Source of the DNA: Halomonas sp. 328
Lineage (GTDB): Bacteria > Pseudomonadota > Gammaproteobacteria > Pseudomonadales > Halomonadaceae
DNA length: 64,000 nucleotides
Direction: 5' to 3'
Assembly (NCBI RefSeq): GCF_015645095.1
Contig: NZ_JADOTW010000016.1
Span: 1 to 64,000 of the forward strand
Below are positions 7,580 to 16,724 of the stretch, in pieces. The number at the start of each line of letters is the position of its first letter. Position 1 is the stretch's first letter. The notes beneath the pieces are model-generated. The model was not told the origin of the DNA. It saw only the letters and a program-made list of their open reading frames with translations, and made no database searches. The translations under genes and the position numbers were made by a program.

Positions 7580-8243
7580 GCCACTGCGCCAGCAGCCGAT
7601 CCAGCAGCGCCGCCTGGCGGTCGAAGCGCCTGGGCTCGGCGAGAATCGCCTCCGCTGTCTGGAGGTGGGTCGTCGGGCTCGAAGAGGCGGCGAAGGCCGT
7701 CGGGCTCAGGGCCAGCATGGCGGCGGCGCTCTGGGCGGTGCTCTCCAGGTGGCACTGCAGGCCGACCACCCGACCGCCATCCCAGGCGAAGCCCTGAAGC
7801 GGTCCGGCCGGGGTGGCGCCCAGGGGCAGGGCCTCCTCCGGCAGCCCGAAGATACGGCTCTGCCAGAGGAAGGCCTCGAAGCGCTCCGGCAGGTCGAAGG
7901 GGCTTTCCGGGGCCAGCGTCAGGGGGTGCCAGCCCACCTCCGGGTAGGTGCCCCGGGAGACGGTGGCACCCAGGGCCCGGGCGATCAGCCGCGCGCCCAG
8001 GCCGATGCCCAGCAGCGGCTTGCCGCCCTTCAGGGCGCGCTCGACCAGCTTGCGCTCCCGGGCCAGTTCCGGGGCATCCTCCGACTGGGGGCCGTCGAGC
8101 AGGACCAGGGCGTCACAGTCCGCCAGCCGTGGCAGGGCCTCGTCCAGGTGGCAGACGTTGTGGCTATGGCCCATGCCGTTCAGCCAGTCCTTGAGGCGCG
8201 CCGGCCCCAGGCTGGCATGGTGTTGCAGGAAGTAGATATGCAT
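7569..8243 (-). CDS. Class I glutamine amidotransferase-like protein lacking the nucleophile
   Basis: A 224-residue GMP-synthase-type GATase1 domain protein (MHIYFLQHH at the N terminus, GLQCHLES with His165 and Glu167 of the triad). The nucleophile elbow, normally GICLGxQ, reads LLGIGLGARL: the catalytic Cys is Gly81 (codon GGC, one base from TGC). Glutaminase activity is therefore not expected. Two divergent genes share the short 8240-8255 region. The ATG at 8243 fits the family N terminus; a longer in-frame extension upstream is a shadow of the DUF416 gene. Confidence 0.85.
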   Translation of the reverse strand: MHIYFLQHHASLGPARLKDWLNGMGHSHNVCHLDEALPRLADCDALVLLDGPQSEDAPELARERKLVERALKGGKPLLGIGLGARLIARALGATVSRGTYPEVGWHPLTLAPESPFDLPERFEAFLWQSRIFGLPEEALPLGATPAGPLQGFAWDGGRVVGLQCHLESTAQSAAAMLALSPTAFAASSSPTTHLQTAEAILAEPRRFDRQAALLDRLLAQWLSR

Positions 8244-8254
8244 AGGAGTCCAGG

Positions 8255-8572
8255 GTGACGAAAATGCGGCCGCCGCACCAGGGGGCGAGTCGCCGGGAGG
8301 CGATCTATACCATAGTGGCGGCGATTCCGCCCGGGCGGGTGACCAGCTATGGGCGCATCGCCACCCTGGCGGAGGGGTTGACCCCGCGCCTGGTGGCGCG
8401 GGCCCTGGGCGAGCTGCCCGCCGGTCACGGCCTGCCCTGGCAGCGGGTGATCCGCAGCGACCGACGCCTCGCCGCGCACCCCGGGGCGGCTTGCCAGCGG
8501 GCCCTGCTGGAGGGCGAGGGCATCGACTTCGACGATCGGGGCCGAGTCCCCGAGCGCTTCTTCTGGCCCTGA
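8255..8572 (+). CDS. Alkyltransferase-like protein (ATL, MGMT family)
   Basis: A 105-residue protein with the DNA-binding domain of O6-alkylguanine transferase. The active-site PCHR is replaced by PWQRVI, the ATL signature; such proteins bind O6-alkylguanine without repair and pass the lesion to nucleotide excision repair. IPPGRVTSYGRIATLA and the RALGxLPAGxxLPW motif are clear. The GTG at 8255 is chosen because AGGAG (8244-8248) lies 6 bases upstream; the ATG at 8264 is too far. Confidence 0.9.
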   Translation: MTKMRPPHQGASRREAIYTIVAAIPPGRVTSYGRIATLAEGLTPRLVARALGELPAGHGLPWQRVIRSDRRLAAHPGAACQRALLEGEGIDFDDRGRVPERFFWP

Positions 8573-8600
8573 GGGGCGATTGACCGAATAAGGATGGTGT

Positions 8601-9197
8601 ATGAGTGATGCCAACGGCGGCTTTCGGCCGCGCCTGCGTGCCCTGGATCGTCGCCAGGGGCTGGCCTTCATGGCGGCCCTGGCGGAGCGCCTGGCCCCCA
8701 ATTATGGTCTCTATGCCGAGGCCACGGGCCAGGGTGACCCGGTGGCCCTGCGGGTGGTACGGGACCTGATCTGGGAGGCGCTGCTGGTCAGGGAGGCGCG
8801 CATCGACTTCGAGCGCCAGGCCGAGAAGCTCGCCGAGCTGGAGCCCCCCGCCGAGGACGAGAGCTTCGGGGCGCGGCGTGCCCTGGAGGCGGTGATGGCC
8901 CTGGCGGCCTGTCTCGACAGCCTCAGGGGCGAGGCACCGGAGGCGGTACTCGAGGTGAGCGAGCTCTCCCGAAGTGGCGTTCAGGCCTTGATCGAGCTGA
9001 CCGAGGGAGAGGAGGATGCCCAGCGCCTGGCGGCGCTGATTCGTCAGCACCCCTTGATGGATGACGAGCACGACTTCCAGGCGGCGGTGCTGGAGGCGGT
9101 GGAGGCCCCCCTGGATCGGGAGGCCCTCAAGGCGTTGCGCCGGCTGGGCCGTAACGAAGGGGTCAGTAATCTGGGGTTGTCACTGGATCAGGGCTGA
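8601..9197 (+). CDS. DUF416 family protein (YjaG-like)
   Basis: A 198-residue acidic helical protein matching the YjaG/DUF416 family in its start (LRALDRRQGLAFMAALAERLAPNYGLYAE) and its repeated helical blocks ending in LGRNEGVSNLGLSLD. The function of the family is unknown. It follows the ATL gene by 28 bp on the same strand with AAGGATG just upstream and is probably co-transcribed. It converges with the small exported protein at 9211. Confidence 0.8.
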   Translation: MSDANGGFRPRLRALDRRQGLAFMAALAERLAPNYGLYAEATGQGDPVALRVVRDLIWEALLVREARIDFERQAEKLAELEPPAEDESFGARRALEAVMALAACLDSLRGEAPEAVLEVSELSRSGVQALIELTEGEEDAQRLAALIRQHPLMDDEHDFQAAVLEAVEAPLDREALKALRRLGRNEGVSNLGLSLDQG

Positions 9198-9210
9198 GAA
9201 GGAGCTGAGC

Positions 9211-9720
9211 CTAGAAGCTGACGCCCAGGGTCACCATGGCCCCGGCGGTGCCGAAGACGATCAGGTCGGCGTCCAGGCGTTCCCAGCGCACGCCGACGCT
9301 GGGCAGCAGGGCCGGGGCGATGCCGTAGCGATTGAAGGGGATCTTGTCGCGAAACTCCCCCTTGTAGCCGCGGATCAGCCCGCCGGTCAGCTTGCCGCGC
9401 ACCTCCAGGGTGTCGCTGGGCTGCCAGAAGGGAAACTCTCGGCCGGCGTAGAAGTACCAGGTAGGCTGGTCGAAGGAGTTCTTGAACCAGGCGGTGCCGG
9501 CGAACCAGCGGGCGCTGTCGTGGACCTCCACGCCGATCAGGTCCTGCTGGTTGTTGTGATCGTCCCGGGGGCTGAAATGGGTGGTATAGAGGCTGGTTTG
9601 CAGGCGGGTGCGCTCGTACTCCAGGCTCGGCATGGCCAGAGCCTGGCCACCCGTCAGCAGCAGGGTGGCGAGCAGCATGCCCGCCGCGATTCTCGGTCGT
9701 TCACTCCATGAACGTTGCAT
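9211..9720 (-). CDS. Exported protein, possible small outer-membrane beta-barrel
   Basis: 169 residues. Residues 1-29 form a signal peptide (basic start, MLLATLLLTGG core, ALA cleavage site). The mature part alternates aromatic and polar residues in short strand-like blocks (SLYTTHFSPRDDHNNQQDLIGVE, WYFYAGREFPFW) and ends in GAMVTLGVSF, a terminal Phe typical of barrel proteins. Similar proteobacterial proteins are often labelled PagP-like or sn-glycerol-3-phosphate transporter with little support. It begins 17 bp after hisF on the same strand, so it may be read from the his operon. Confidence 0.55.
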   Translation of the reverse strand: MQRSWSERPRIAAGMLLATLLLTGGQALAMPSLEYERTRLQTSLYTTHFSPRDDHNNQQDLIGVEVHDSARWFAGTAWFKNSFDQPTWYFYAGREFPFWQPSDTLEVRGKLTGGLIRGYKGEFRDKIPFNRYGIAPALLPSVGVRWERLDADLIVFGTAGAMVTLGVSF

Positions 9721-9737
9721 GGTGACTCCAGGGAAGG

Positions 9738-10511
9738 TCAGAGACGCATCTCGATGCCGTGTTCGGCCATGAAGTGCTTGGCTTCGGGGATGCTGTACTC
9801 GCCGAAGTGGAAGATGCTGGCGGCCAGCACGGCGTCGGCGCCGCCCCGGGTCACCCCCTCCACCAGGTGGGCCAGGTTGCCTACCCCGCCGGAGGCGATC
9901 ACCGGCACGCTCACCGCGTCCGAGATGGCCCGGGTCACCCCCAGGTCGAAGCCGGCCTTGGTGCCGTCACGATCCATGCTGGTCAGCAGCAGCTCGCCGG
10001 CGCCGTACTCCACCATTTTCCTGGCCCATTCCACCGCATCCAGGCCGGTGGGGCGGCGCCCGCCATGGGTGAAGATCTCCCAGCGCGGCGCCTCGTCCTC
10101 CGCGGAGACCCGCTTGGCATCGATGGCCACCACGATGCACTGGCTGCCGAAGCGCTCGGTGGCCTCGCGGACGAACTCCGGGTCGGTCACCGCCGCGGTA
10201 TTGATGGAGACCTTGTCGGCCCCGGCATTGAGCATGGTGCGGATATCGTCGCAGCTGCGGATGCCGCCGCCCACGGTGAGCGGGATGAACACCTCGCCGG
10301 CGATGCGCTCGACCATCTCCACGGTGGTGTCGCGGCCCTCGTGGCTGGCGGTGATGTCGAGGAAGGTGATCTCGTCGGCGCCCTGCTGGTTGTAGCGCTT
10401 GGCGATCTCCACCGGATCGCCGGCATCACGGATGCCGACGAAGTTGACGCCCTTGACCACCCGGCCGGCGTCCACGTCGAGGCAGGGGATAATGCGCTTG
10501 GCGAGTGCCAT
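9738..10511 (-). CDS. hisF: Imidazole glycerol phosphate synthase cyclase subunit HisF
   Basis: A (beta/alpha)8 barrel that uses ammonia delivered by HisH to make imidazole glycerol phosphate and AICAR. 257 residues. Catalytic aspartates lie in [17 protein letters not shown] (D11) and [15 protein letters not shown] (about D130). Start and stop agree with the family. It follows hisA by 3 bp in the cluster hisB-hisH-hisA-hisF. Confidence 0.98.
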   Translation of the reverse strand: MALAKRIIPCLDVDAGRVVKGVNFVGIRDAGDPVEIAKRYNQQGADEITFLDITASHEGRDTTVEMVERIAGEVFIPLTVGGGIRSCDDIRTMLNAGADKVSINTAAVTDPEFVREATERFGSQCIVVAIDAKRVSAEDEAPRWEIFTHGGRRPTGLDAVEWARKMVEYGAGELLLTSMDRDGTKAGFDLGVTRAISDAVSVPVIASGGVGNLAHLVEGVTRGGADAVLAASIFHFGEYSIPEAKHFMAEHGIEMRL

Positions 10512-10514
10512 GGT

Positions 10515-11273
10515 TCAGCTCCTGGCCTGGGTGAGTTGATCGCCCAGCTCGTCACACAGACGCTGGGCCTCGGCGAGATCCAGGCTGCCCTCGTAGATGG
10601 CGCGTCCGGTGATGGCCCCCAGGATGCCGTCGCCGGCCACCGCGCCGAGGGCGCGGATATCGTCCAGGTTGGTGACGCCGCCGGAGGCGATGACCGGCAG
10701 GCCGCTCTCCCGCGCCAGGGCGGCGGTGGCCTCGACGTTGACGCCGTTCATCATGCCGTCCCGGGCGATGTCGGTGTAGACGATGCTGGAGACGCCATCA
10801 TCGGCGAAGCGCTTGGCCAGGTCGCTGGCCTTGACTTCGGAGACCTCGGCCCAGCCGTCGGTGGCGACGAAGCCGTCCCGGGCGTCGAGGCCGACGATCA
10901 CGTGGCCGGGGAAGGCGCGACACATCTCGGTAACGAAGGCCGGCTCCTTGACCGCCTTGGTGCCGATGATCACGTAGGAGACCCCGGCGTCCAGGTAGTG
11001 CTCGATGGTGGCGGCGCTGCGGATGCCGCCACCGATCTGGATCGGCAGCTCCGGGTAGGCACGGGCGATGGCGGTCACCGCCTCGCCGTTGACCGGGGTG
11101 CCCTCGAAGGCGCCGTTGAGGTCGACCAGGTGCAGGCGGCGGGCGCCGGCCTCGACCCAGCGAGCGGCCATGGCCACCGGGTCATCGCCATAGGTGGTGG
11201 AGTCGTCCATGCGGCCCTGCTTGAGCCGCACGCACTGGCCGTCCTTGAGATCGATGGCGGGAATTACCAGCAT
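10515..11273 (-). CDS. hisA: ProFAR isomerase HisA
   Basis: 1-(5-phosphoribosyl)-5-[(5-phosphoribosylamino)methylideneamino]imidazole-4-carboxamide isomerase, a (beta/alpha)8 barrel homologous to HisF. 252 residues. The catalytic residues are in [18 protein letters not shown] (D8) and [15 protein letters not shown] (about D130). It is third in the minus-strand cluster, 66 bp after hisH and 3 bp before hisF. Confidence 0.98.
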   Translation of the reverse strand: MLVIPAIDLKDGQCVRLKQGRMDDSTTYGDDPVAMAARWVEAGARRLHLVDLNGAFEGTPVNGEAVTAIARAYPELPIQIGGGIRSAATIEHYLDAGVSYVIIGTKAVKEPAFVTEMCRAFPGHVIVGLDARDGFVATDGWAEVSEVKASDLAKRFADDGVSSIVYTDIARDGMMNGVNVEATAALARESGLPVIASGGVTNLDDIRALGAVAGDGILGAITGRAIYEGSLDLAEAQRLCDELGDQLTQARS

Positions 11274-11339
11274 GTCGTGTCCTCGTGGCGCCCTGGGGCG
11301 CGAGTGTTAGCGTTGATCATGGCGCGATGCCCGGGTGCC

Positions 11340-11981
11340 TCAGGGCTCCCAGGTCACGAAATTTTCCAGCAGGCGCAGGCCGGCACTGGCGCTCTTCTCG
11401 GGATGGAACTGCACCGCGAAGACCGGCCCACGACCGATGGCCACATGGGCCTTGACGCTGCCGTAGTCGGTGGTGCCGAACACCGTGTCGTCCTCGGCGG
11501 CGTCCACATAGTAGCTGTGCACGAAGTAGAAGCGCTCGCCGCTCTCGATACCGGCCCACAGGGGGTGTTCGTGGTGCTGGTCGACCCGGTTCCAGCCCAT
11601 GTGCGGCACCTTGAGGCGCTCGCCCTGGGCGTCGTGCATATCGGCCGGGAAACGCCTGACCCGGCCGGGGAGGTGGCCCAGGCAGGCCACGCCGCCGTTC
11701 TCCTCGCTCTCGTCGAGGAGCATCTGCTGGCCGACGCAGATCCCCAGCAGCGGCTTGTCCGCCTCCGCCAGCAGCTCCTGCACCAGCCCCTTGACCTGGC
11801 TGCGCTCCAGCTCGCCCATGCAGTCGCGGATGGCGCCCTGGCCCGGCAGCACCAAACGAGTGGCGCCGCGAATGCAGCGCGCATCCCGGGTGATGATGAC
11901 GTTCTCCTGGGTGACATGCTCCAGCGCCTTGGCGACCGAATGCAGATTGCCCATTCCGTAGTCGATAACGGCGATGGTCAT
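11340..11981 (-). CDS. hisH: Imidazole glycerol phosphate synthase glutaminase subunit HisH
   Basis: A class I glutamine amidotransferase that feeds ammonia to HisF. 213 residues. It has the full triad: GICVGQQ with the nucleophilic Cys near residue 82, and VQFHPEKS with His and Glu near the C terminus. It therefore contrasts with the cysteine-less relative at 7569-8243. The ATG at 11981 begins MTIAVIDYGMGN, the family N terminus, with GAGGAG upstream; a longer frame upstream is not coding. Confidence 0.97.
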   Translation of the reverse strand: MTIAVIDYGMGNLHSVAKALEHVTQENVIITRDARCIRGATRLVLPGQGAIRDCMGELERSQVKGLVQELLAEADKPLLGICVGQQMLLDESEENGGVACLGHLPGRVRRFPADMHDAQGERLKVPHMGWNRVDQHHEHPLWAGIESGERFYFVHSYYVDAAEDDTVFGTTDYGSVKAHVAIGRGPVFAVQFHPEKSASAGLRLLENFVTWEP

Positions 11982-12012
11982 GAAACACTCCTCGGCAAGT
12001 GGGCGATGGGAC

Positions 12013-12606
12013 TCACAGGCAGCCCTTGGTGGAGGGCATCTGGCCGGCCATGCGGGGATCCTCGGCCACCGCCATGCGCAGGGCGCGGCCGAAGGCCTTG
12101 AAGATGGTCTCCGCCTGGTGGTGGGCATTGAAGCCCTTGAGATTGTCGATATGCAGGGTCACCTGGGCATGATTGACGAAGCCCTGGAAGAACTCCCAGA
12201 ACAGCTGGGTATCCAGGCGGCCGATGCTGGCGCGGGTGAATTCCACGTCCATGAACAGCCCCGGGCGCCCGGAGAAGTCCACCACCACCCGCGAGAGGGC
12301 CTCGTCCAGGGGCACATAGGCGTGGCCATAGCGGTAGATGCCGCGCTTGTCGCCGATCGCCTTGGCGAAGGCCTGGCCCAGGGTGATGCCCAGGTCCTCC
12401 ACGGTGTGGTGGTCGTCGATATGCAGGTCGCCCACCGCCTTGATCTGCAGGTCGATCAGGCCGTGGCGCGCCACCTGGTCGAGCATATGGTCGAGGAAGG
12501 GCACACCGGTCTCGCACTCGAGCCGACCCTGGCCATCGAGGTTCACGCTCACCGTGATCTGGGTCTCCTGGGTATCACGGGACACCGTGGCGATACGCTC
12601 GGACAT
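12013..12606 (-). CDS. hisB: Imidazoleglycerol-phosphate dehydratase HisB
   Basis: A monofunctional IGP dehydratase of 197 residues, without the N-terminal histidinol-phosphatase domain of enteric HisB. The metal-binding repeats [11 protein letters not shown] and [12 protein letters not shown] are present. It opens the cluster. The ATG at 12606 is preferred because AGGAG lies about 10 bases upstream; the frame stays open further but has no other start with a binding site. Confidence 0.97.
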   Translation of the reverse strand: MSERIATVSRDTQETQITVSVNLDGQGRLECETGVPFLDHMLDQVARHGLIDLQIKAVGDLHIDDHHTVEDLGITLGQAFAKAIGDKRGIYRYGHAYVPLDEALSRVVVDFSGRPGLFMDVEFTRASIGRLDTQLFWEFFQGFVNHAQVTLHIDNLKGFNAHHQAETIFKAFGRALRMAVAEDPRMAGQMPSTKGCL

Positions 12607-12690
12607 GACGACTGAACTCCTGCGCTGGGCGCATGCATGGAAACGATAGGGCAGGGCCCCCGCGAGAGCGGGTCCCCTGTCGAGCCCTCC

Positions 12691-12696
12691 ATTATA
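12691..12696 (-). promoter_or_regulatory. Possible -10 element for the hisBHAF cluster
   Basis: On the minus strand the sequence reads TATAAT, a perfect sigma-70 -10 hexamer, about 85 bases before the hisB ATG. No good -35 hexamer stands 16-18 bases upstream, so this is a moderate call. Confidence 0.4.
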
Positions 12697-12741
12697 GAGA
12701 ATCGCCCCCCCCATCCGCTACAATGCCAGGCATCGATGGGC

Positions 12742-12763
12742 GGCCGGAGCCGCCGCTCCGGCC
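12742..12763 (+). promoter_or_regulatory. Hairpin in the panM leader
   Basis: GGCCGGAG (12742-12749) pairs with CTCCGGCC (12756-12763), a GC-rich 8-bp stem ending 3 bases before the panM ribosome-binding site (GGAG 12767-12770). It could limit translation start, or be part of a terminator of minus-strand transcripts. Confidence 0.35.
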
Positions 12764-12777
12764 CATGGAGACAGCAC

Positions 12778-13230
12778 ATGCCGGTTACCCTTCACAGGGT
12801 CGATCACGCCACCTGGGCGGCGGATGCCCAGGTGGCCCTCGACCTCTCGCGTATCTATGCCGACGCGCCGGCGCAGCGCCTGCCGCTGCCCGCCGATGAC
12901 TACATTCGCCAACACCTGGAGTCCCGCGGGACCTTCTGCTGTGCCCGTTTCAACGACCGCCTGCTGGGCGCCGTGGCGGTCATGGAAGACCCCGAGGCCT
13001 GGTGGCTGGCCAATATCTGCGTGCGCAAGACGACCCGCCGTCGCGGCGTGGGCTCCCGCCTGCTGGCCCTGGTGGGGGAGGCCGCCAACCGCGAGGGACG
13101 GGTGCTGCGCATCGCCAGCGAGACCCTGACCCTGGACGATCAACTGTTGCTGTCGCGACTGGGCTATCGCCCCGCGACGGATGGTCGTTACTTCCAGTTC
13201 GAGCCGCCGGCCACGGGAGGTACCCCATGA
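12778..13230 (+). CDS. panM: PanM/PanZ-type GNAT protein (aspartate decarboxylase maturation factor)
   Basis: A 150-residue single-domain GNAT protein. The block CARFNDRLLGAVAV followed by VRKTTRRRGVGSRLL resembles E. coli PanZ (YAARFNERLLAAV and VREVTRRRGVGQYLL), which triggers self-cleavage of pro-PanD and senses acetyl-CoA to control pantothenate synthesis. The ATG at 12778 has GGAG 7 bases upstream; a longer in-frame start lacks family similarity. Its TGA overlaps the asmA ATG by 4 bp. panD is not in the window. Confidence 0.8.
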   Translation: MPVTLHRVDHATWAADAQVALDLSRIYADAPAQRLPLPADDYIRQHLESRGTFCCARFNDRLLGAVAVMEDPEAWWLANICVRKTTRRRGVGSRLLALVGEAANREGRVLRIASETLTLDDQLLLSRLGYRPATDGRYFQFEPPATGGTP

Positions 13231-15557
13231 GAGCCTTGCTGCGAGCCCTGCTGGCGGTGGTCGGCGTGCTGGGGCTGGTGATGGTGGCGGCGGTGATCTA
13301 CGTCACCACCTTCTTCGACCCCAATGACCTCAAGCCGCGGCTGATTCAGGTGGTGCGCGACCAGAGCGGCCTGGAGCTGGCCCTGGAGGGGCCCCTGAGC
13401 TGGTCCTTCTACCCTCGCCTGGGGGTCAGCGTCTCCGAGGCCGAGGCCTGGCTGCCGGAGCAGGCGCTGGAGGAAGAGCCCTTCGTGGCCTTTGCCCAGG
13501 CCGAGGTGAGCCTCGCCTTCACGCCCCTGCTGCGTGGCATGATCGCTATCGAGGGACTGACCCTGGATGGCATGCGCCTCAACCTGGAACGTGATGCCGA
13601 GGGGCGTGGCAACTGGGAGACCCTGCTGGAACGCCTCGACGGAGAGGAGGCCGCCGAGCGGGTGCTGGCCCCGGCCGCCGCCGGCGTCGCCCCGGGGGAG
13701 GCCGGCATGGCGGTGGCCCTCAATATCGCCAGTGTCCAGCTGCGTGATGGCCGGGTCCGCTTCGAGGACCATCAGCAGGGGCTGCACCTCTATGCCGAGG
13801 CATTGCAGATCACCGGTACCCAGGTCAATCCGAGTCGCGCCTTCCCGCTGCGTAGCGGCTTTACCCTGCGTACCTATCCCCAGGACCACGACGACGAGAC
13901 GCCGCCCCTCTATACCAGCGAAGTGGGCTTCGATGGTCGAGTGCGCCTGGGCCTCGCCGATGGCCGCTATCGTCTGGAGGATGCCAGCCTGACCACCCGC
14001 ACCGAACTGGCCGAGCTCGCCGGTCACCGCCAGCGCCTCGACCTGAGGCTGGCGGAGCTGGTCGCCGAGCCGGCCCAGGGACGCTACAGCGCCGAGGGTG
14101 GGCAGCTGGAACTGGGACTCTCCCACCCCGAACTGGGCGCCTCGCCGCTCTCCTTGAGCCTGGGCTTCGTCGCCGATGCCGACCTGGGAACCCAGGAAAT
14201 CATGCTCCGCGACCTGCAACTGGAGGGCCCCGACGGCCTGCGCCTCAATGGCAACCTGACCGCCAGCCAGGTGCTGGAGTCGCCCCGCTACACCGGCCAG
14301 GTGCGCCTCGCGCCGCTGTCATTGCGCCCCTGGCTGAACCGCTTCGACCTCCTGCCCGAGACCCGGGATGACAATGTCTTCGCCGATGTGGCCCTGACCA
14401 GTCCGCTGCGTGGCGATCCCTCGCGACTCGAGCTGACCAACCTGACCCTGGTGCTGGATGGGGCCACCTTCACCGGCCGCCTGGGGGCCCAGTTGGATGG
14501 TTCGGCACTCGGTTTCGAGCTGCAGGGTGACCGCTTCGATCTCGACCGCTACCTGCCTCCCGATACCGTCGGCGAGGCCCAGGCCGCATTGCCCGGGGTG
14601 TCGGCGGCCCATGCCGAAGGCGAGGAGGCCGGGGGCCTGTCGCTGGAGTGGCTGCAAGGCCTGAGCCTCGACGGGCAACTGGCTCTGGGGCAGCTCAAGG
14701 CCTTCGCCCTGGAACTCGACGAGGTGCGCCTGGCGCTGGCCGGGGAAGGTCAGCGGCATCGCCTGGAGCGCCTGGAGGCGCGCCTCTACGATGGCACCCT
14801 GGAGGCCAGCGGCGCCCTCGATCAGAGCGAATCGCCGGTGCGCTGGTCCCTGACCCCGCAGCTGGCGCGGGTTCAGGTTGCACCGGTCTATCGCGCCCTG
14901 CTGGACGAGGCGTCGCCACTGCGTGGTCGTCTCAGCCTGGAGGGAGAACTCACCACCCGAGGCGAGCGTATCGAGCGCTGGCCCAATCACCTCAATGGGC
15001 AGCTGGCGCTGCGCATCCAGGATGGCGCCATGCTCGACGTCAATGTCTCCCGGGAGATGTGCGAGCTGGTGGCGGCCCTGGAAGGACGCCAGAGCGAGCG
15101 TCAGTGGAGCGACGACACCCGCTTCGAACGCATCCAGGCGAGCCTGACCATCCGCGATGGCGTGGTGCACAACGACGACCTGGATATCGCCGTGCCGGGC
15201 ATCGCCCTGGGTGGCGAGGGGGAGCTCAACCTGGTGACCCGGCGCTTCGATTATGCCGCCCGGGCGCGTTTCGTGGATGGCGCCGACGCCGCCTGCCCGG
15301 TCAATCCGCGCCTCGAGCGGGTGCCGCTGCCGGTGCGCTGCGTCGGTAGCCTGGACGAGGCCCCCGGCGACTGGTGTGGTTTCGACCGCTCGGCGTTCCG
15401 CCAGGTGGTGGGCGAGCTGGTGCGCGACGAAGCCACCGAGCGGGCCTCCCGAGAGGTGGAGCGTCGGCTGGATGACGCCACTCGCCGCCTCGAGGAGCGC
15501 CTCGGTGAAGGTGCCGGCGAGGAACTTCGCGACACCCTGCGGGGTCTATTCAACTGA
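13227..15557 (+). CDS. asmA: AsmA family protein
   Basis: A 776-residue protein with one N-terminal membrane anchor (about residues 5-28, VVGVLGLVMVAAVIYVTTFF) and a large periplasmic region of beta-rich repeats, as in AsmA, which is linked to outer-membrane assembly and lipid transport between membranes. DPNDLKPRLIQVVRDQSGLELALEG is the family N-terminal signature, and the C-terminal block LNGQLALRIQDGAMLDVNV is the AsmA_2 type. It is coupled to panM by an ATGA overlap, with GGAGG at 13216-13220. A strong terminator follows. Confidence 0.92.
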   Translation: MRALLRALLAVVGVLGLVMVAAVIYVTTFFDPNDLKPRLIQVVRDQSGLELALEGPLSWSFYPRLGVSVSEAEAWLPEQALEEEPFVAFAQAEVSLAFTPLLRGMIAIEGLTLDGMRLNLERDAEGRGNWETLLERLDGEEAAERVLAPAAAGVAPGEAGMAVALNIASVQLRDGRVRFEDHQQGLHLYAEALQITGTQVNPSRAFPLRSGFTLRTYPQDHDDETPPLYTSEVGFDGRVRLGLADGRYRLEDASLTTRTELAELAGHRQRLDLRLAELVAEPAQGRYSAEGGQLELGLSHPELGASPLSLSLGFVADADLGTQEIMLRDLQLEGPDGLRLNGNLTASQVLESPRYTGQVRLAPLSLRPWLNRFDLLPETRDDNVFADVALTSPLRGDPSRLELTNLTLVLDGATFTGRLGAQLDGSALGFELQGDRFDLDRYLPPDTVGEAQAALPGVSAAHAEGEEAGGLSLEWLQGLSLDGQLALGQLKAFALELDEVRLALAGEGQRHRLERLEARLYDGTLEASGALDQSESPVRWSLTPQLARVQVAPVYRALLDEASPLRGRLSLEGELTTRGERIERWPNHLNGQLALRIQDGAMLDVNVSREMCELVAALEGRQSERQWSDDTRFERIQASLTIRDGVVHNDDLDIAVPGIALGGEGELNLVTRRFDYAARARFVDGADAACPVNPRLERVPLPVRCVGSLDEAPGDWCGFDRSAFRQVVGELVRDEATERASREVERRLDDATRRLEERLGEGAGEELRDTLRGLFN

Positions 15558-15577
15558 GCATCAGAAAGCCAGTCCCT

Positions 15578-15604
15578 GCGCCGACCCCGTGTCGGCGCTT
15601 TTTT
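15578..15604 (+). terminator. Intrinsic terminator after asmA
   Basis: GCGCCGAC (15578-15585) pairs perfectly with GTCGGCGC (15591-15598), followed by six T residues. Confidence 0.92.
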
Positions 15605-15618
15605 ATGCGTGACAGCCC

Positions 15619-16704
15619 ATGACCGACGAGCAGACCGTGTCCCCCATTCTCTCTTCCGACGAATTCCAGCGTCGCCTGCTGGCCTGGTTCGATGCCCATG
15701 GCCGCAAGCAATTGCCCTGGCAGCAGGACAAGACCCCCTACCGGGTCTGGGTCTCGGAGATCATGCTGCAGCAGACCCAGGTGGCCACGGTGATCCCCTA
15801 CTACGAGCGCTTCATGGCACGCTTCCCGACGGTGGAAGCCCTGGCCGAGGCCCCCCAGGACGAGGTGCTCCACCTGTGGACCGGGCTCGGCTACTACGCC
15901 CGGGCACGCAACCTGCATCAGGCCGCCCGAGTGGTGGCCAGCGAGCACGGTGGCGACTTTCCGGTACATAGCCTGGAGGCCATGGCCGACCTGCCGGGCA
16001 TCGGGCCTTCCACCGCCGGAGCCATCATCGCCATCAGCACCGGACGCCGGGCGGTGATCCTCGACGGCAACGTCAAGCGCTCCCTGACCCGGCTGCATGC
16101 TCTGCCCGGCTGGCCGGGGCGCAGCGCCGTGGAACGCCGCCTCTGGGCCCTGGCGGAGCATTACACCCCCGAGACGCGGCTCCCCGATTACACCCAGGCG
16201 ATGATGGACCTGGGCGCCACCCTGTGCCGGCGCGGCCAGCCCGACTGCGGGCGCTGCCCCTTCGATGACGTCTGCCTGGCCCATGCCCGGGGCGAGGAGC
16301 AACGCTTCCCCGAGGCCAAGCCGAAGAAGGCGACGCCGGTGCGTGCCACCCAGATGCTGCTGCTGCGCGACGCCGAGGGGCGGGTACTGCTCCGGCAGCG
16401 TCCCCCCACGGGGTTGTGGGGCGGGCTCTGGTGCTTTCCCCAGTTCGAGGAAGAGGCGGCCCTGCTGGCCTGGCTCGACAGCCATGCGCCCGGGGCCGAG
16501 CTGGAGCTCCCCTGGTCCTCCTTCACCCATGTCTTCAGCCACTTTCGTCTCGAGATCACGCCGCGTCCGGCGCGTACCCGGCGGCTGGCGGCGGTGACAG
16601 AACCGGGCAGCCTCTGGTACAACCCCCGACAACCGGCCAGCGTGGGCCTGGCGGCGCCGGTCAAGGCGCTGCTGGACACCCTCGGCGATGACTTGCTGGC
16701 CTGA
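15619..16704 (+). CDS. mutY: A/G-specific adenine glycosylase MutY
   Basis: Removes adenine mispaired with 8-oxoguanine. 361 residues: catalytic Glu in VSEIMLQQTQVATVIPYY, helix-hairpin-helix LPGIGPSTAGAI with the catalytic Asp in ILDGNVKR, an iron-sulfur loop with four Cys (CRRGQPDCGRCPFDDVC) and a C-terminal NUDIX-like 8-oxoG recognition domain (LRQRPPTGLWGGLWCFP). It starts just after the asmA terminator and is followed by yggX after 20 bp. Confidence 0.97.
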   Translation: MTDEQTVSPILSSDEFQRRLLAWFDAHGRKQLPWQQDKTPYRVWVSEIMLQQTQVATVIPYYERFMARFPTVEALAEAPQDEVLHLWTGLGYYARARNLHQAARVVASEHGGDFPVHSLEAMADLPGIGPSTAGAIIAISTGRRAVILDGNVKRSLTRLHALPGWPGRSAVERRLWALAEHYTPETRLPDYTQAMMDLGATLCRRGQPDCGRCPFDDVCLAHARGEEQRFPEAKPKKATPVRATQMLLLRDAEGRVLLRQRPPTGLWGGLWCFPQFEEEAALLAWLDSHAPGAELELPWSSFTHVFSHFRLEITPRPARTRRLAAVTEPGSLWYNPRQPASVGLAAPVKALLDTLGDDLLA

Positions 16705-16724
16705 CCCCAAGCAGGAGAGACCCC

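Noticed and set aside
8244..9071. N-terminal extension of the amidotransferase-like gene into the ATL and DUF416 region
   Set aside because: It is antisense to two credible genes and the family N terminus begins at 8243.
9759..12101. A 780-codon plus-strand frame across hisF, hisA and hisH
   Set aside because: The his genes on the minus strand are certain; this frame has no domain or binding site.
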